Of a stretch of DNA of 64,000 nucleotides, positions 24,801 through 37,012 are shown one piece after another. The DNA comes from Rhynochetos jubatus. Its lineage: Eukaryota; Chordata; Aves; Eurypygiformes; Rhynochetidae. The notes under the pieces were generated by a model. It ran no database searches. It saw only the letters and a list, made by a program, of their open reading frames with translations, and had not been told where the DNA came from. Position numbers and translations under genes: made by a program. Every line of letters begins with the position of its first letter. Positions within the stretch are counted from its first letter, which is position 1. The stretch lies in NCBI GenBank assembly GCA_027574665.1, contig CM050651.1, forward strand, positions 8,743,501 through 8,807,500. Reading direction: 5' to 3'.

Positions 24801-25911
24801 ATACAGTTCCAAATAATTATTACTCTCTCATGAATACATTTATAATGACTGCAAAAAAGAAAAGTCTTCAGAACCATCAATAAACAAATAGCAAGAAACC
24901 CCTTACAGAAAGTGTGAAATGATGTTTCTTGTTTACTCCAACAAGTGAAAGCAGGATTCTGCTAAAAGTTTGACCTGTAAGTTCTTCTACTTACCTGCAA
25001 AAATCCAGGGAATCACAGAATTACCCACTGAAATTCAGTTTTTTGTCACCTTTTTAAAATTTTTGTTAAAGTTTGTATTGCTTTTGCTTTACCTTGCCCT
25101 CTATTTTTTGTGTCTGGAACAGAAAAGCCCAGTCTTTACACTGTGTGGAGAAATACTGAAAATGAGTATGAAATGTAGTTAAGCAAACCGAGTACAACAG
25201 CAGAGGACCCATAAGGACAATATAACAAACAAGTTGAAAAGATTTTATCGATCCCTGAAGAATTTTGTGGTCATTTATAACAGTTTTTGCAAGGAGATTT
25301 TCTTATTCATCAATTAGGATTCACCAGGATTTTAAGCGGCCAGCTTTAAATTCCCGATCAACATTCCTATTTATTTTGATGGAAACAAGCAAACAACAAC
25401 AACAATCTTTCACTGAGGCCGGGCAGCAGCTTCAGGTCAGCCAAGGGATGTGCAATTTTTAAGGTGCCTACTTCCCAGCATGTGTAAAAAGGAGCTGTTT
25501 AAGACTAAAAATAAATGTTTCGCTGTAATCAGTCAGGATACCTTAGCTTTATCTCGGAAAGCTTTATGTTGGGCAAGCCTGTTTGGCAGCTTTTCTGGAG
25601 ACCATAAATCAAAAGATTCAGAATGATTTTCAGCATTTTTGTAGCGAGGCCACTCCCCAAGGTCTGCGCCTCACTGGGACGGTCCCTGGGATTAAACTGT
25701 GGTTGAGGCAGGAACAAATGAAGACAGTAATGACACTCTTTGGGGCCAAGAATCCACAAAAAAAATCAGGATTTGATTATTTTTTGATACACAGGCATAC
25801 ACTCAGATAAACTGACGGAAACCAGCAATCTTACTACCTCTAAAATGCAGATTATACCACCGAAATTGTAAAACATAGAATTTTGGACAAGTCACAACTT
25901 CCTCACGGGCA

Positions 25912-25917
25912 TTTATT
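25912..25917 (-). terminator. AFG2A: AFG2A poly(A) signal
   Basis: The minus strand reads AATAAA 116 nt beyond the AFG2A stop codon, followed within 30 nt by a GT-rich segment (GTTGTGACTTGT) typical of a downstream cleavage element. Cleavage is expected at about 25890-25900, giving a short 3' UTR. No earlier signal was seen between stop and this site. Confidence 0.65.
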
Positions 25918-26032
25918 ACGACAATTCCACACTTCAGTTAACCTCAGACACTCCACTCACTCCCAATACAAAATTCTTTAGCTTTTGACAGCTTTACAAA
26001 GGAAATCTGCTATTCGCATTGTGAACGGCCTT

Positions 26033-26209
26033 TCAAAGCGCGTGCAGTCCACTTTGGTGCTGATAATCTGCATAAAACTGGATTAACGAATCGGGAATCC
26101 TTGGGGTCACGACAGTCAGTGCGTACCAAAAGTGCCGTCCCATGATAGATTTGGCATGTATGTCTTCCTGAAGAGCTAGAAGGGCTGCTTCTCTGCAGAC
26201 TGCTGTTAT
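26033..26209 (-). CDS. AFG2A: AFG2A (SPATA5) last coding exon
   Basis: The minus strand reads 58 codons plus TGA, starting [16 protein letters not shown] and ending in HQSGLHAL. It matches the C terminus of the AAA+ ATPase AFG2A/SPATA5 (human ends GLHTL), including VTPRIP and the FY-DYQ block. The segment is the helical lid of the second AAA domain (D2) and the C-terminal tail. AFG2A, with AFG2B and partners, releases shuttling factors from pre-60S ribosomal particles in the cytoplasm; human variants cause a neurodevelopmental syndrome. The acceptor TCTCGTTGCAG at 26210-26220 follows a T-rich tract, and the exon is in phase 0. There is no sign of decay. The rest of the gene lies upstream on the minus strand at higher coordinates, mostly or wholly outside this window. 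Confidence 0.95.
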   Translation of the reverse strand: MTAVCREAALLALQEDIHAKSIMGRHFWYALTVVTPRIPDSLIQFYADYQHQSGLHAL

Positions 26210-27877
26210 CTGCAACGAGACAATAAAAAAAACCTAACCCCAAACACATGGCATGATTGTTACAAAATATATTGCTGGAAAGGAAGAAAGCGAACACAAG
26301 AATATCAACGTACTCCACATGCCAGATACCCACAAGGACAAAGTTTCTCCAACCACTTTTTTGTTTAAATAAATGAGGTTGTGGGTGATTAAGACATCCG
26401 AGAAACAGGATATAGCTTGAAATTCCACCGACGGTAACGTTACATTTCGTATTACAGTACGCTGCAAATTAACTTGATAATCATATTACCTCGCGTTAAA
26501 CTCCCCACACTGCCTGATAAACGAAACCCCCAACAACCAGCGATACATTTTTCTGTCCCCAGAGTGCAAGACCAGATATTCCCAGGCTCTGCGGGCACTT
26601 TTCTTTCTCAGCTTTACGCTGGGAAAGAAGTAAGAACAATTAATTCAGAAAGGAAGGCTCGAAGGAGAGGGGTGTGTGGAAGGGGAGGAGGGTGAAGGTC
26701 TCATACCCTGCAATGTGTTTTTAAGCTCTCTGGACTTCAGACAGCGGAAACAGCCTGATGCCAGTGTCACTCTAAAGACACATTACTGTGGTGAAAAGAG
26801 CTTGTGGAATGAAAAGAGATATTGTGATTTCCAGTGCAACAGGGAAAACAGTGATTGATATTGACTGCTCCCTTATATCTGTAAATGAAAGAGCCAGCTG
26901 AAACACATTTGTCCAGCTATTCAGCATATTTTCTCTGTTTGTTCACTTACTGAAAAGAGTTCCCCCGCTTATGCTGCGCTAATGGTTGCCAAAGCCGTTT
27001 AGTAGCTTTTTAGAGGATTTAGCAGCATGTTTAGGAAGCTTTCACAAGAAAACATGCATGGATTGAGATGGCTTTGTCAAGTTACAACAATATTACTATT
27101 AGTTCTGTGCTGCTCTAATGAGCAGCGAAGCTAAACACTGCTGTTATGCATTTTAATGCTTTTCAGGACTACAGAGACAGTTAAACGTGGAAGCGCAGCT
27201 GAGATTTAGCGCGCCGACTTCTTGCGGAGATAAGTAGTACGTCGCCTAGAAAGTAACGCAGCGATCTTGGTCTTTCTGTTCAGGTTTTGCTCTAAGTAGA
27301 CAGTGTGACTATTCCCCTATCACTAACGCAATACTTGAAGGAAAAAACCCAAAGCAGATCAAACTCGCCCACCTTCCCCATGCCTGCCTAACACCAAACC
27401 CAGAAACCTTTCAAAAGGGAGAAGACTGTTGATGGAAAAAACAGATCCCAAGCATCCTGGACCCTAAACCTGTGTTGGCCTTCAAAGGAGGGGTCCATTT
27501 CTCCTTGATAAATACCACACTAAGGGCAAGTTTTCCACAAAATGAAGAGGAAGAGACCTTCGGGGGGTGGGGGCTGGGGTTCACACGCATTACTAAATCC
27601 CAAACTGCAGCACAGCAGGTTTTGACCAGAGACCATCGCATCAAGATTATGAACAGGGTATCACTACAGCACGAGACGTAGGAGCCAGTACGTTTTACCG
27701 AAGGAGAAGCTGAAGGAAAGTCTGTTTAGTTGGCAGATCCAAAAATGAAGGAACACCACTGCCAGTCTTATCTCTTCCTGTTTCATTTGTGCACTGATAC
27801 ACCAAGGAGGAATTTGCCCATAAGATGATACTTTTGATGATGCATTTACAGTTTCTCTATGCTCTGCCAAGACCATC

Positions 27878-27923
27878 AGTAACAGTGACGGTAATTAACC
27901 AGTAACAGTGATGATAATTAACC
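27878..27923. repeat. 23-bp tandem duplication
   Basis: Two adjacent 23-bp units beginning AGTAACAGTGA and ending TAATTAACC differ at two positions. A slippage duplication within the AFG2A last intron. Confidence 0.9.
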
Positions 27924-28564
27924 TCTTAATTTTATTCTTAAAGACTGAACCATAAGTTCTGTGATAACTGAAAATTAATAGACATGAGGCAGCATCAGAA
28001 AACTGATGGTTTTTGTTGGTTTCCCATTTCAGCTGCTTTTAAGGGAAGAGGAAAGAATTTTAAGGCATGAACTATCACTCTCCCTTTTCCTGGTTGCACT
28101 CAGAATTTTTGTAGACTAAATCTTTTCTATATTACTGAGTAATAAACAGCAGGCACTATGGCACAGTAGTTAAAATTTGGGCCCCCGCGTCTGGTTGCAG
28201 AAGTCACATGGCGTTGTTTCCATTCCTTGGCTAACCCAGAATATCAGGTTTCTGAGGTAAGAGATTTGACAAGGCAAGTTTGATTATTTTTCTTCGTTCA
28301 AGTATGCAAACTTTAAAAAAAAAAAAGTCCTCACAAGCGTTCTCACTAGCTAGTAAAGCGAAATCGCTCGTGGAAAGCAAACACAAGCAGAAATATAGGC
28401 ACAGTGATTTGAGAGTGAATTCATCTGGTGAAATCTGCTGCATTACTGGCCTGCGGTCTGCTGGTTTTTCATAGATATCTTGTCACAGTCATGCTGGGAT
28501 GTTTCCCACTTAGACCAAGCAACTGAAGGGGTTTTACATGTAATTTCTGTCTAGATTAAAAAAC

Positions 28565-29425
28565 TATACAGACTGGGTCAAGAGAGGCCAAGAGGGAAGG
28601 TACCAGAAGGGGCTAATTGACAATGAAGGAAGAAACCCAACGGCTTTGCAGCAAGGTATAGATTCTTCCCAGGTTTAGCGGCACTCCAAGACCAGAGGCT
28701 GCACCTACATCAGTTTTAAAACCTTGCAACAGACCTACCCTCAATGAATTTGTCCAATTACTTCCTTGAATCACTTCTCCTTTTGGCATCCACAACATCA
28801 TCCTGTAACGAGTGCCACGATCTAATCATACATTGTATAAAAAAGCACTTTTGTTTGTCTTACGCCTGGTAATTTCAACAATTCCCTCCTAGTTCTTGTG
28901 TTATGAGAACGGTGATTCATCTGTTGTTTCCCGCTCACCTTCCCCATACCATCGATGATTTTATAGAGTTTTATCTCATCCCCTCTCCATCAAGTCTTTG
29001 CAAGCTGAAGGGCTTCTCAGTGATTCAGACCCTGCTCCTGCAGAACGTGTCCATCCTTCAGCCCGCCTGCTGTGTCGCCTGCGCCAGTTCTGCTCCGTCC
29101 CCTGGCTGCCAAGCGTCTGGAGCCGTGCCACGCATAGCAGTCTGTCTGGGTTGCTTGCAGTTCCTTTCCTGCTATTGTATTGGCCATCACTTTAGCACCA
29201 AGATGATTTTTCTCAGAAAATCATCCACACCGTCTCCAGTATCTTCTCCTGAGCGACGGTATCTAATTTAGGTCGTACACTTGTGAATTGGAAGCCTGGG
29301 TGATCTTCTTCACTGCATTTATCAGCATCAATAGCCTCTGCCTGCCTCTACAAATGAATGCTGTGAACCAACATTACCCATCAGCCAGTTTTAAGACAAT
29401 TCAAATACAGATCCAAAGGATCACC
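28565..29425 (-). mobile_element. Ancient CR1 clade LINE fragment (turtle/crocodile-type)
   Basis: Read on the plus strand this interval follows, with heavy divergence, the reverse complement of an old amniote CR1/L3-type LINE. It has a segment resembling AATTCCCTCCTAGTTCTTG, then TGATTTTATAGAGTTTTATC, then the CAAGCTGAAGG block. Further on come CATTTATCAGCATC and CCATCAGCCAGTTTT, which correspond to the reverse-transcriptase 3' half, and the low-coordinate end is the 3' UTR. Element strand is minus. No frame stays open. It is much older than the CR1 at 37 kb, probably predating birds. Family assignment is from memory of the consensus. Confidence 0.7.
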
Positions 29426-30432
29426 ATTTTTACCTTTTCGGTACAAAAAAAAAAAAGACCCCAAAAAGTGCACTCTTTTGGATCTCTGTGTGTGTGAGGA
29501 ATAGGAATAATGTCCTAGCAGCTTGATGTAGTGAAGGACAAAACAGATCTTCTTGACTGCATCTGAATACAGAGCAGCTTTCAGCACTGACTGTTAAAGC
29601 AGTAATGAAGACATTAGTTGATTCTCAGAAGCAACAGTGATTAACCTGCAACAGACCAGGCAAGCCGGTAATTAAGCAATAACTACTGAGGTGTGGGCTG
29701 TTACTGCAGAGATGAATACCCAGCCAGGTGTGGTTGAATACTACTGAATCTAGGAGTACCAGAATATAGGTTGATTATTAATATCGTTATGAATGAAAGT
29801 TTAGCAAAACCGATTTTCATTTTCAATGGAATGACAGAAAATGACTGACCTATGCATTTGTTGTCGTTTAACCCCAGCCAGCATTAGTCTGCCGTCTGCA
29901 GTCCTCTCTCAGCATGGAAATAATTTTGAATTCATATATTAAAACCAGATTATAGATTTTTAAAGGACTGATTTATCATCTGAGTGCTTTAAGATCAGAA
30001 AATAAACAGCTAATTTAGAATCCTACTTCAAAGTCAAAAAGACAACTGTATCAAGTTATCCTGGGAGGAAAGGAGGACCAAAATTTGGTATCTGAACCAC
30101 ACACACACGCTGACCAGTAATAAGGAAAGCCCCACACAAGCTCACAGTTACGGTACTAATAATGATGAGTCCCAAAAAGAAATGGATTTACACCTAGTTG
30201 TTCCCTCCCCCATTTCACTCCCAGCAACAACAAAATGCCCAGTGCCAGTTACTGTTCCCTGAATGCATAGCATTCAGCATAACCCATCTTTCTTCCAAAA
30301 CCACTGGTTACACTGGCTGATTGAGCTTGGCTGACTCGCCCCCATTCCAGCATTAAGCACCAACTCTTTCCAGCGGACTGAAAGTCCCTTTCAGCTTCTT
30401 TGTATTTAAAGCGTTCTAAATGGTTTTAAAGC

Positions 30433-30461
30433 TTTTTTTTTTTAAAAAAAAAAAAAAAAAA
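30433..30461. repeat. T11-A18 homopolymer junction
   Basis: Eleven T are followed directly by eighteen A. The two runs are complementary, so an 11-bp hairpin with no loop base is possible. Homopolymers of this kind are also prone to assembly and sequencing error. Confidence 0.9.
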
Positions 30462-30739
30462 GGAGGAGAAAAGAAATGAGCTCCTGTGTTAAAGCCTTAG
30501 GTATTTTCAAGAAAGCGGTTTTGTTAGCGCAGGCTCCGTTGGGAACACCTGTGGATGTGGGGTTTAATTGGGCTGCAGCTGGTGCCCATTGTGCACGCGG
30601 TAACTGGCAGCCGCTGCCTGGCTGCGCATTGTATTTCGTTTTCCTTTTTCCTTCCTTTTTAACTTGCTCCTCCGCCCCGCCAGTTCAAGTTGTAAGGGAT
30701 TGCGTGTAAGAGGGATTAGGAGCCTGGAAACAGAATAGT

Positions 30740-30900
30740 ACCCTGTGGTTTGTGAACGGCGCAAATTGTGCCGCTTCCCGGATGAAAACTACCTGCGCGA
30801 CCGCGCGCCCCGCGCGGTGTGCGCCTGCCTGGCGGCTCATGGGAAGGCAGTGCGTGGGCCGGGGAGTCCGCTTTCCCGCTCCGGTTGGGAGAGAGAAAAG
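30740..30900. promoter_or_regulatory. Small CpG-rich patch inside AFG2A intron
   Basis: About 150 bp has dense CpG, including an 8-bp-arm palindrome ACCGCGCG/CGCGCGGT around 30797-30815. Surrounding sequence is CpG-poor. It may be an intronic enhancer or minor promoter; no exon with convincing splice sites was seen. Confidence 0.35.
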
Positions 30901-33900
30901 GTTCATCCATGGCCTTTTAAGACGACATGAATAGCTCCTGGGTCAGGACACCTGTTTCTCACTCAGGCAAATTCCTACCCACGCAGGGCACCTCCTCTTA
31001 TCCCTGCGACAGAAGCGGCTCTACGGAGAGCAATAGCCTTACCCCCACAAACCCAGGGAAGTGGGAAAGCTCCCAGGACCCAGGGCCATCACCTGACTGA
31101 GGGAAGAAGTGGGCATGGACACCTTTCCCAAGTGAGAGCAGAAAACAAATCTGGAGAAGCTGCACCGTCAGCAGAGAGGCCAACAGGGAGTAGCAGGGAA
31201 AGGTGGCTGTGTTCTAAAATCGACATAAATATCCCAATCCATTGCAACCCCAGCAGCGCCCAACTGTCCGCAAGGGATTTGTACAGGGCTCAGTGCAGTG
31301 CTGGGCAGAGATGGACAATACCTCCCAGAGGTACATACCTCCCCCCACACTCTCAGCAGGTCACTTTGCTCAAAGTGTGGGACGCCGCGGCCCCTCTTTC
31401 GCCCCTTCTCCTTTGTGCAGGCACCACCCGCTGCAGGCTCCCACCCCGCTCTTGTGCTGGCTCCGGCGCTAAGCTGGCTCTTTCATGAGCTGATTCAATG
31501 CACCAGACCATCAGAAAACTAATCCAGCAAAATAAAAAAAAAAAAAAAGCGTTAGCTTGCCACTGGGGTATTGAGATGGGCTGGCGGGGGGATTCGACAA
31601 GCACAAGTCGGCACGGGAGGGGTGGAGGGCACGGCAAGCGCCTCTTCCTCCAGTAACCAAGAGCTGCTGGATTGCCTCGTGAAATTTTGGGCTCGCTCAC
31701 CCTGTTTCAGCATCCTCGCGCTGCTTCCGACGTGCACGGCGGTCTGTCTGAACTAGCTCAGGTACCGCAGCACGATGCTGGCTGGGGCTAGGGAGACATG
31801 CCCTGGAGAACGGTTTTGTACAGCATACCACTTTTAAAGGTAAAAATACTACTTTATGGTGTCACAAATGCCACTTTTCTTTAAGAGGGGCTAAACAGAA
31901 CGGTTCTTAACTGGTGAGAGGTGGAGTTTTTGATGTAATTCAAGATGGCTTAACTTCAGTACTTCTATTGTGTCTCAACTTTCATGTATAAAAAAAAAAA
32001 AGATGCAAGATAAAATGCCTTTTTACTCTTCTCCCAGAAGAGAAATTCTTGCGGACCAGTGGACAAAACTTGTTCTGTTTATGAGAAAAAAAGTTTCTGG
32101 TAGTATGAAATAATGTGTCACCCTGCGATATATTTTGATCCAATCTTCGAAAGATACACAGTCGCCCCTGTACACGTACCTCTTCATTCCGCTCAGTTCT
32201 ACGATCCGTAGGTTGAAATTGGATGGATTATACGTTCAGGCATTTTGCAAATGGAAAATAATCTGTTCTAACCAGAAAATGATACAGTATATGAGCGTAA
32301 CGCTTTTCATACAGTGTCCCTTCATTCCTCAGGTTCACATACTGTACCTGCCTACCACTGGATCTCTGGACCGAATTTACTTCATACACGATTGTCGCTC
32401 TATAAAACTTCGCTAACCAAAGTGTGCAAGGCACTCATGGGCCACAGAAGTGCCTCAGTGAGACAGAGGCTTCTTTGATCTCTAAGCAACTAAGGTTTAA
32501 AATGTTATTAGTTTCCCTCAAGCTGAAGTGCACAATATGGTTCTGTATTCATGAACACGGCCTTGGAAGAGATGGGATCCTATTCGTAGTGCAGCCATCC
32601 TCCGCAGTGACAGCCTCTAATTAAATACTAGTTTTTATAAGAAGATAGACTCCTCTCTTCTTTGTGTCTTAAAGAGACATCCGATGCGAGCGGACGTTGG
32701 ACAGTCTCCTGTAAAACAGGTCTGGAGTGATGAAACAACAACTTTGCAATTCAAATAAAAAGGACAGGAATTGTGTGTATCTCATGTCTCTGATCCAACA
32801 GGCTGAGCGAACAACCTGCTGTTCCTGATTTCTTTTATGAGAAGTTGTTAAGGAAATGCGATTGAACAAAACCAGCTCCTTTAATGATGTCTGTAAGTGA
32901 CCTTAGTCCACAACAAACCGGCCCAAATCTTCACTATTAAGCTACGGTTTGCTTATTTGTGTAATTTTGCAGGTTGATGTGGATGCGACCGTGCATGTGG
33001 GTGCTTCCCTGAAGTGCTGCACAGGGACATAAAGTGCTCATGCCACCTGAATACATCTGGTCTGACCAGGATGATGGTTCCCACTCGGCTCTTTCCACGG
33101 TGGCCGCAGCTACCTTGTGGGGGGCTGCAGCAGACACCAAATCCTCCTTCTGCCCCCTCCTCCCCACTTCAGTCAGATTCACCTCATCTCCCTGCTGCGG
33201 TCGCCGGTGGCACAGAGACTGGCGTGCCAGTCAGGGGCTGTGCCAGACAACCGGCCGCTTGCTCTCGTGGGACAACAGCCTCACGGCAACGATTAACGAG
33301 ACAGCAGTGACCACAAAATGCTGTGCTTAATTGCTCTTACAGTACCAGAATCTGAGCACGGGTTGTGCCCGGGCAGCAGACAGTATCATCACATGTATCA
33401 GTAGCTCTTATTATTCTATAAAGCTTAAACACGCCCAGAGAAGAGAAGGGAAAAATGAGGTATGTAGCCAAAATTAAGCATATGTATCATAACTATAGCA
33501 CATGATGACAGCTAAAGAGAATAAACCAGAGCCTTCAGTGGTACACGCTAAGTGTCATCACACATACCTCTGCTCATCCCGACATGTTCTAACAGAGCGA
33601 AGCTTTGACTCCATCTGCAAGCTTTCTTTTTTCTTCTTTCCACTCTCTTAAAAAATATTACTAGATGTGGTATCCTTCCAAGCAATATATAAAACATGTA
33701 AATTCCAATTTAACTTTTGTAACTACAAGCCCAAAACGCAGCTATTTTCCAAAACGCACTCTGTCGATATGGCTCCCATCACTTTGGCAGAGACATGGCA
33801 TAGCTGCACCTTTCACAAAGGAATTCCGTAACAAAACGAGTTTTTACATGCTGGGACTAAATATTTTTAAACAGTACTCTCTGCCAACTTCAAGTTTTAG

Positions 33901-36900
33901 CTATATTTGTGCAACTAAAAAAAAAATATATATGTAAAAAAATTTAACACACATGTTTCTATACAAGATTAAGCTGCATTTCTGGTTAACCTCAGAATTA
34001 TTTCATTTTTATATAAACATTTAATGAGAAAGCTTAACTTCTTCCCTTCAATGAGGAAAAGAAAGCCAAGCCACTAGAAAAACAGTCTTTCTATATGTAT
34101 GTACATATGTGTGTGTGTGCACGCACTCATTTTAATTAAAAGTAATTAACAGAATACTGTGTTCTCACTCACAGTATGCTGTTACTACAGAGGACCTGTA
34201 CACAGAGCCAATGCTATTTTGCTGAATGCCGCTAGCAAGACAGATTAAATTATGCAACTAAAAATTTAAAACTAGAAGTCTTGGAGGATGTCCTTAGCTG
34301 TGGCTGTCATGGAATTTGTCTCCAGAAAAGCAAAACAAAAGAAAAAAAACCTACAAACCAGGTTCTGCCTTACGACACCTATCACAGTGCAGGTGTTGAG
34401 TAGTCCTGCGTCCGCTTGCTTCCTTGTCAGATTTTGCGGCAGACAGGTATGAGGTTGGCCGATACATTCGGCATATTCCGTACTTCTTGCACTGAAAAAT
34501 AATTCAGGTCTTTGCTGCTCAAACCAGTGATTCCTTTCTCAGGTTTAACCTGGGAAAGCAGCAGAGTCCTTAGATCCTATCGAAGCAAAGCAAATAAAAG
34601 CGATTCTGCAAAAGGAATTGGGAGAAGTGCCCTCCCTTCCCTAAAAATATTTAGTTTTTTCGTCAACAGAGCACAGACAGCCTAGAGCTGTCTTTCAACT
34701 CCTTTCAGCTCCAGCAGCATTTCTGTCACATTATATCACCATTTAAAGATTACTAGAGCCCTAAACTTTTGAATCCACCCAGAGAAAGGAAAGCAAAACA
34801 TTATTTTTTCATGGGTTTATTTAAACTCTCCCTTTCATCCTGTCTTTGGAGCAACGGCAAATACTGTCTCTGATTTGGATCTTGCATAGCAGGTTAATAA
34901 CAACTGTATTTGTAATTACCTACGTATGAGATATCAAAATACGGCATAGTAAGAGCAAACAAACTCAGTTAAAAATTACAGCCAGCAAGTCTACCCAATC
35001 TCCTGGAGTCTCAGTGTTTCTATCAGTTTGGACAGAAGGCATACGAATCCTGTCACAATGAGAGATGTATCCCTTCTGGGTCTCTGCATGGCTATTTACA
35101 CATGCATACGCACCCTGACTTGAGGCAGGGAGTGAGAAAAAACATTTGCTGTGCAGAGCCTTTAGACTGCAAGATGAATAATATCCTTAATGGAAGCTCT
35201 CTTGCTTTTTCGTTTACCGGGTTCTCGGTTCCCGTAAGGCGCAAGGTGTCTCCTGAGGAGTATCTATTTACTCGGCAGAATGCTGCAGGAATTTTGGACT
35301 CTTTCTAAGTTTACCTCTTGGAGCTTCCCATGGCACCCAGCTGCTCATGTTTCCCAAGAAAACCAGGGAGGAGGGCTACTGCGTGACTGTAGTCCAGAGA
35401 GGCAGAATATGGCTGGGAGGACCGTTACACCATGACAGCAATGCGGTTAGCCACAGCTGGATGCCTCTGTGTACAGTTATTACTCCGTAAGGAGGAAGCA
35501 AAAAGGCTGGTAAAAAACTTAAAGTAAGTTTTAATGCACATTTTACTTGTGCACGAAAAGAAAAGGAGGAATTATAGCAAGGAAAAAAACAATGACTGAT
35601 ATAAATATATGAAACAAGAAAGTGACGTGCCAGCAATTACCTTGAGGTAAGGATTTACGTAAGGGTGTATTTTAATGGTATAGACAATAAAATAGCAGGG
35701 AGACATGACAGTGTGACCTGGGCTTCCCTACAGTCAGTCTGAACCAGTGATGCACTGGTCACCACATCTTTTTGATCTGGCCCCTTGATGAGCCTGTTCA
35801 CGTGCTAACCAGCAGAAACCTAATCCAGCAACGCAGAAGAGAGTAGTTTCTGCTGGTTTAGCACCCTGACCTGGCTCACCCAGGATGCAGGCAGGAAGGC
35901 AGGCAAAGGAGGAAGGCTCTGAAGGCATAGAGGGATGAGACTACAGGAGAAAGTGGGTTTAAAGCACACCAGGGCTTAGAGACATACTGAACCTACTTAC
36001 AAATGCTTTCATTTGTGCAACTTCTTCCACTCATCTGTCAATTCAAAAGCCAATGCAAGACGCATCTAATTCAGAAAAGAATATGCCTGGGGTATCGAGA
36101 GGCATATTCACCGGTGCGGGCGGCCTCGCAAGCGGCCCTGTCAGGTTGGCAGCCCCCATGTTTCCCGTAACAATCTCTGTCTTCTGAACTGACAGCCCTT
36201 GATCTACTGGCTTTAAGATTTGCATTCTTTAAAACTCTAGTATTTTGAGTTATTCAGTCATAAAACAATCAATACAATTCTACTGCCAATATCAGCGTAT
36301 CTCCTAACCACTTTGAGTGTCACTAAAAGCTTTGAACAGTGACCTCAGGTGCTTCCCTGCCGTCTCTACTAAATATAGTCCATAGATAAATGTGACCCAT
36401 TGCTTCTGGTCTAAAATTGCCCAGTCCAGTGAATCCCTGAGTGTGTGCCGTGAGGGATTCACAGCACTATCCCCAGGCACCAGCTCCCTCGCAAGTGGAG
36501 CAGCTTGTCACCACTGCTCTCAGCCCCATCACTCTAGGAACGAGCCAAAGAACAGAATAAGGCAGAGTAAGATAAAATGCTGAAACGTAGGAACCTGTAG
36601 TCAGAGCCGTCCTTTACCTTCAGTGAAAAGCTGTAAGTGACCAGATTAACAAGGCATCTGCTTCTGCACTGTTAACATGAAAACTCAAAGCAGCACCCTC
36701 CTGCAGCTGAAGAAACTGAATCCGTGTCATGTCTGAAAGTCACTTCAGTATTCTGTATAACTGGATCTGCTACTCCACAGATAACAGATCTGATTTAGCA
36801 AATTCCTCCATTTCTTCTGTTTCATACTTTTAAACTCCTCAGTTTGTGCCATGTTATTGTGAAAACCTCCTTGGTCTCTTGGGTTTTCTCCCCCTCCTTC

Positions 36901-37012
36901 CTTGTCTAGGCAAGACAATGTAATGCAAATTTCCAGCACTATGAAGACTTAGAAAATGGGTAATTTGCATTTCTCTTCACTTAACAAAGATGCTTTACGT
37001 TCAAAACTTATT

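Larger units (their letters stand above)
16263..25890. other. Intergenic DNA between SPRY1 and AFG2A, distal part
   Basis: No recognised coding exon was found. The region contains two short tandem duplications and one CpG-rich patch with a strong donor, listed separately. From about 24.5 to 25.2 kb it is AT-rich and featureless. The right end lies just past the AFG2A poly(A) signal on the minus strand. Confidence 0.6.

Noticed and set aside
28150-28215. Weak resemblance to a MIR SINE (GGCACAGTAGTTAAAATTTGGG)
   Set aside because: Only the first 30-40 bases look similar and the rest does not follow the consensus.
36043-36225. Minus-strand frame with IFFSELDA, resembling the AFG2A Walker B motif FFDELDA
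   Set aside because: Only seven or eight residues agree. The flanking residues do not match the AAA domain, the key Asp is Ser, and no acceptor or donor frames the match.
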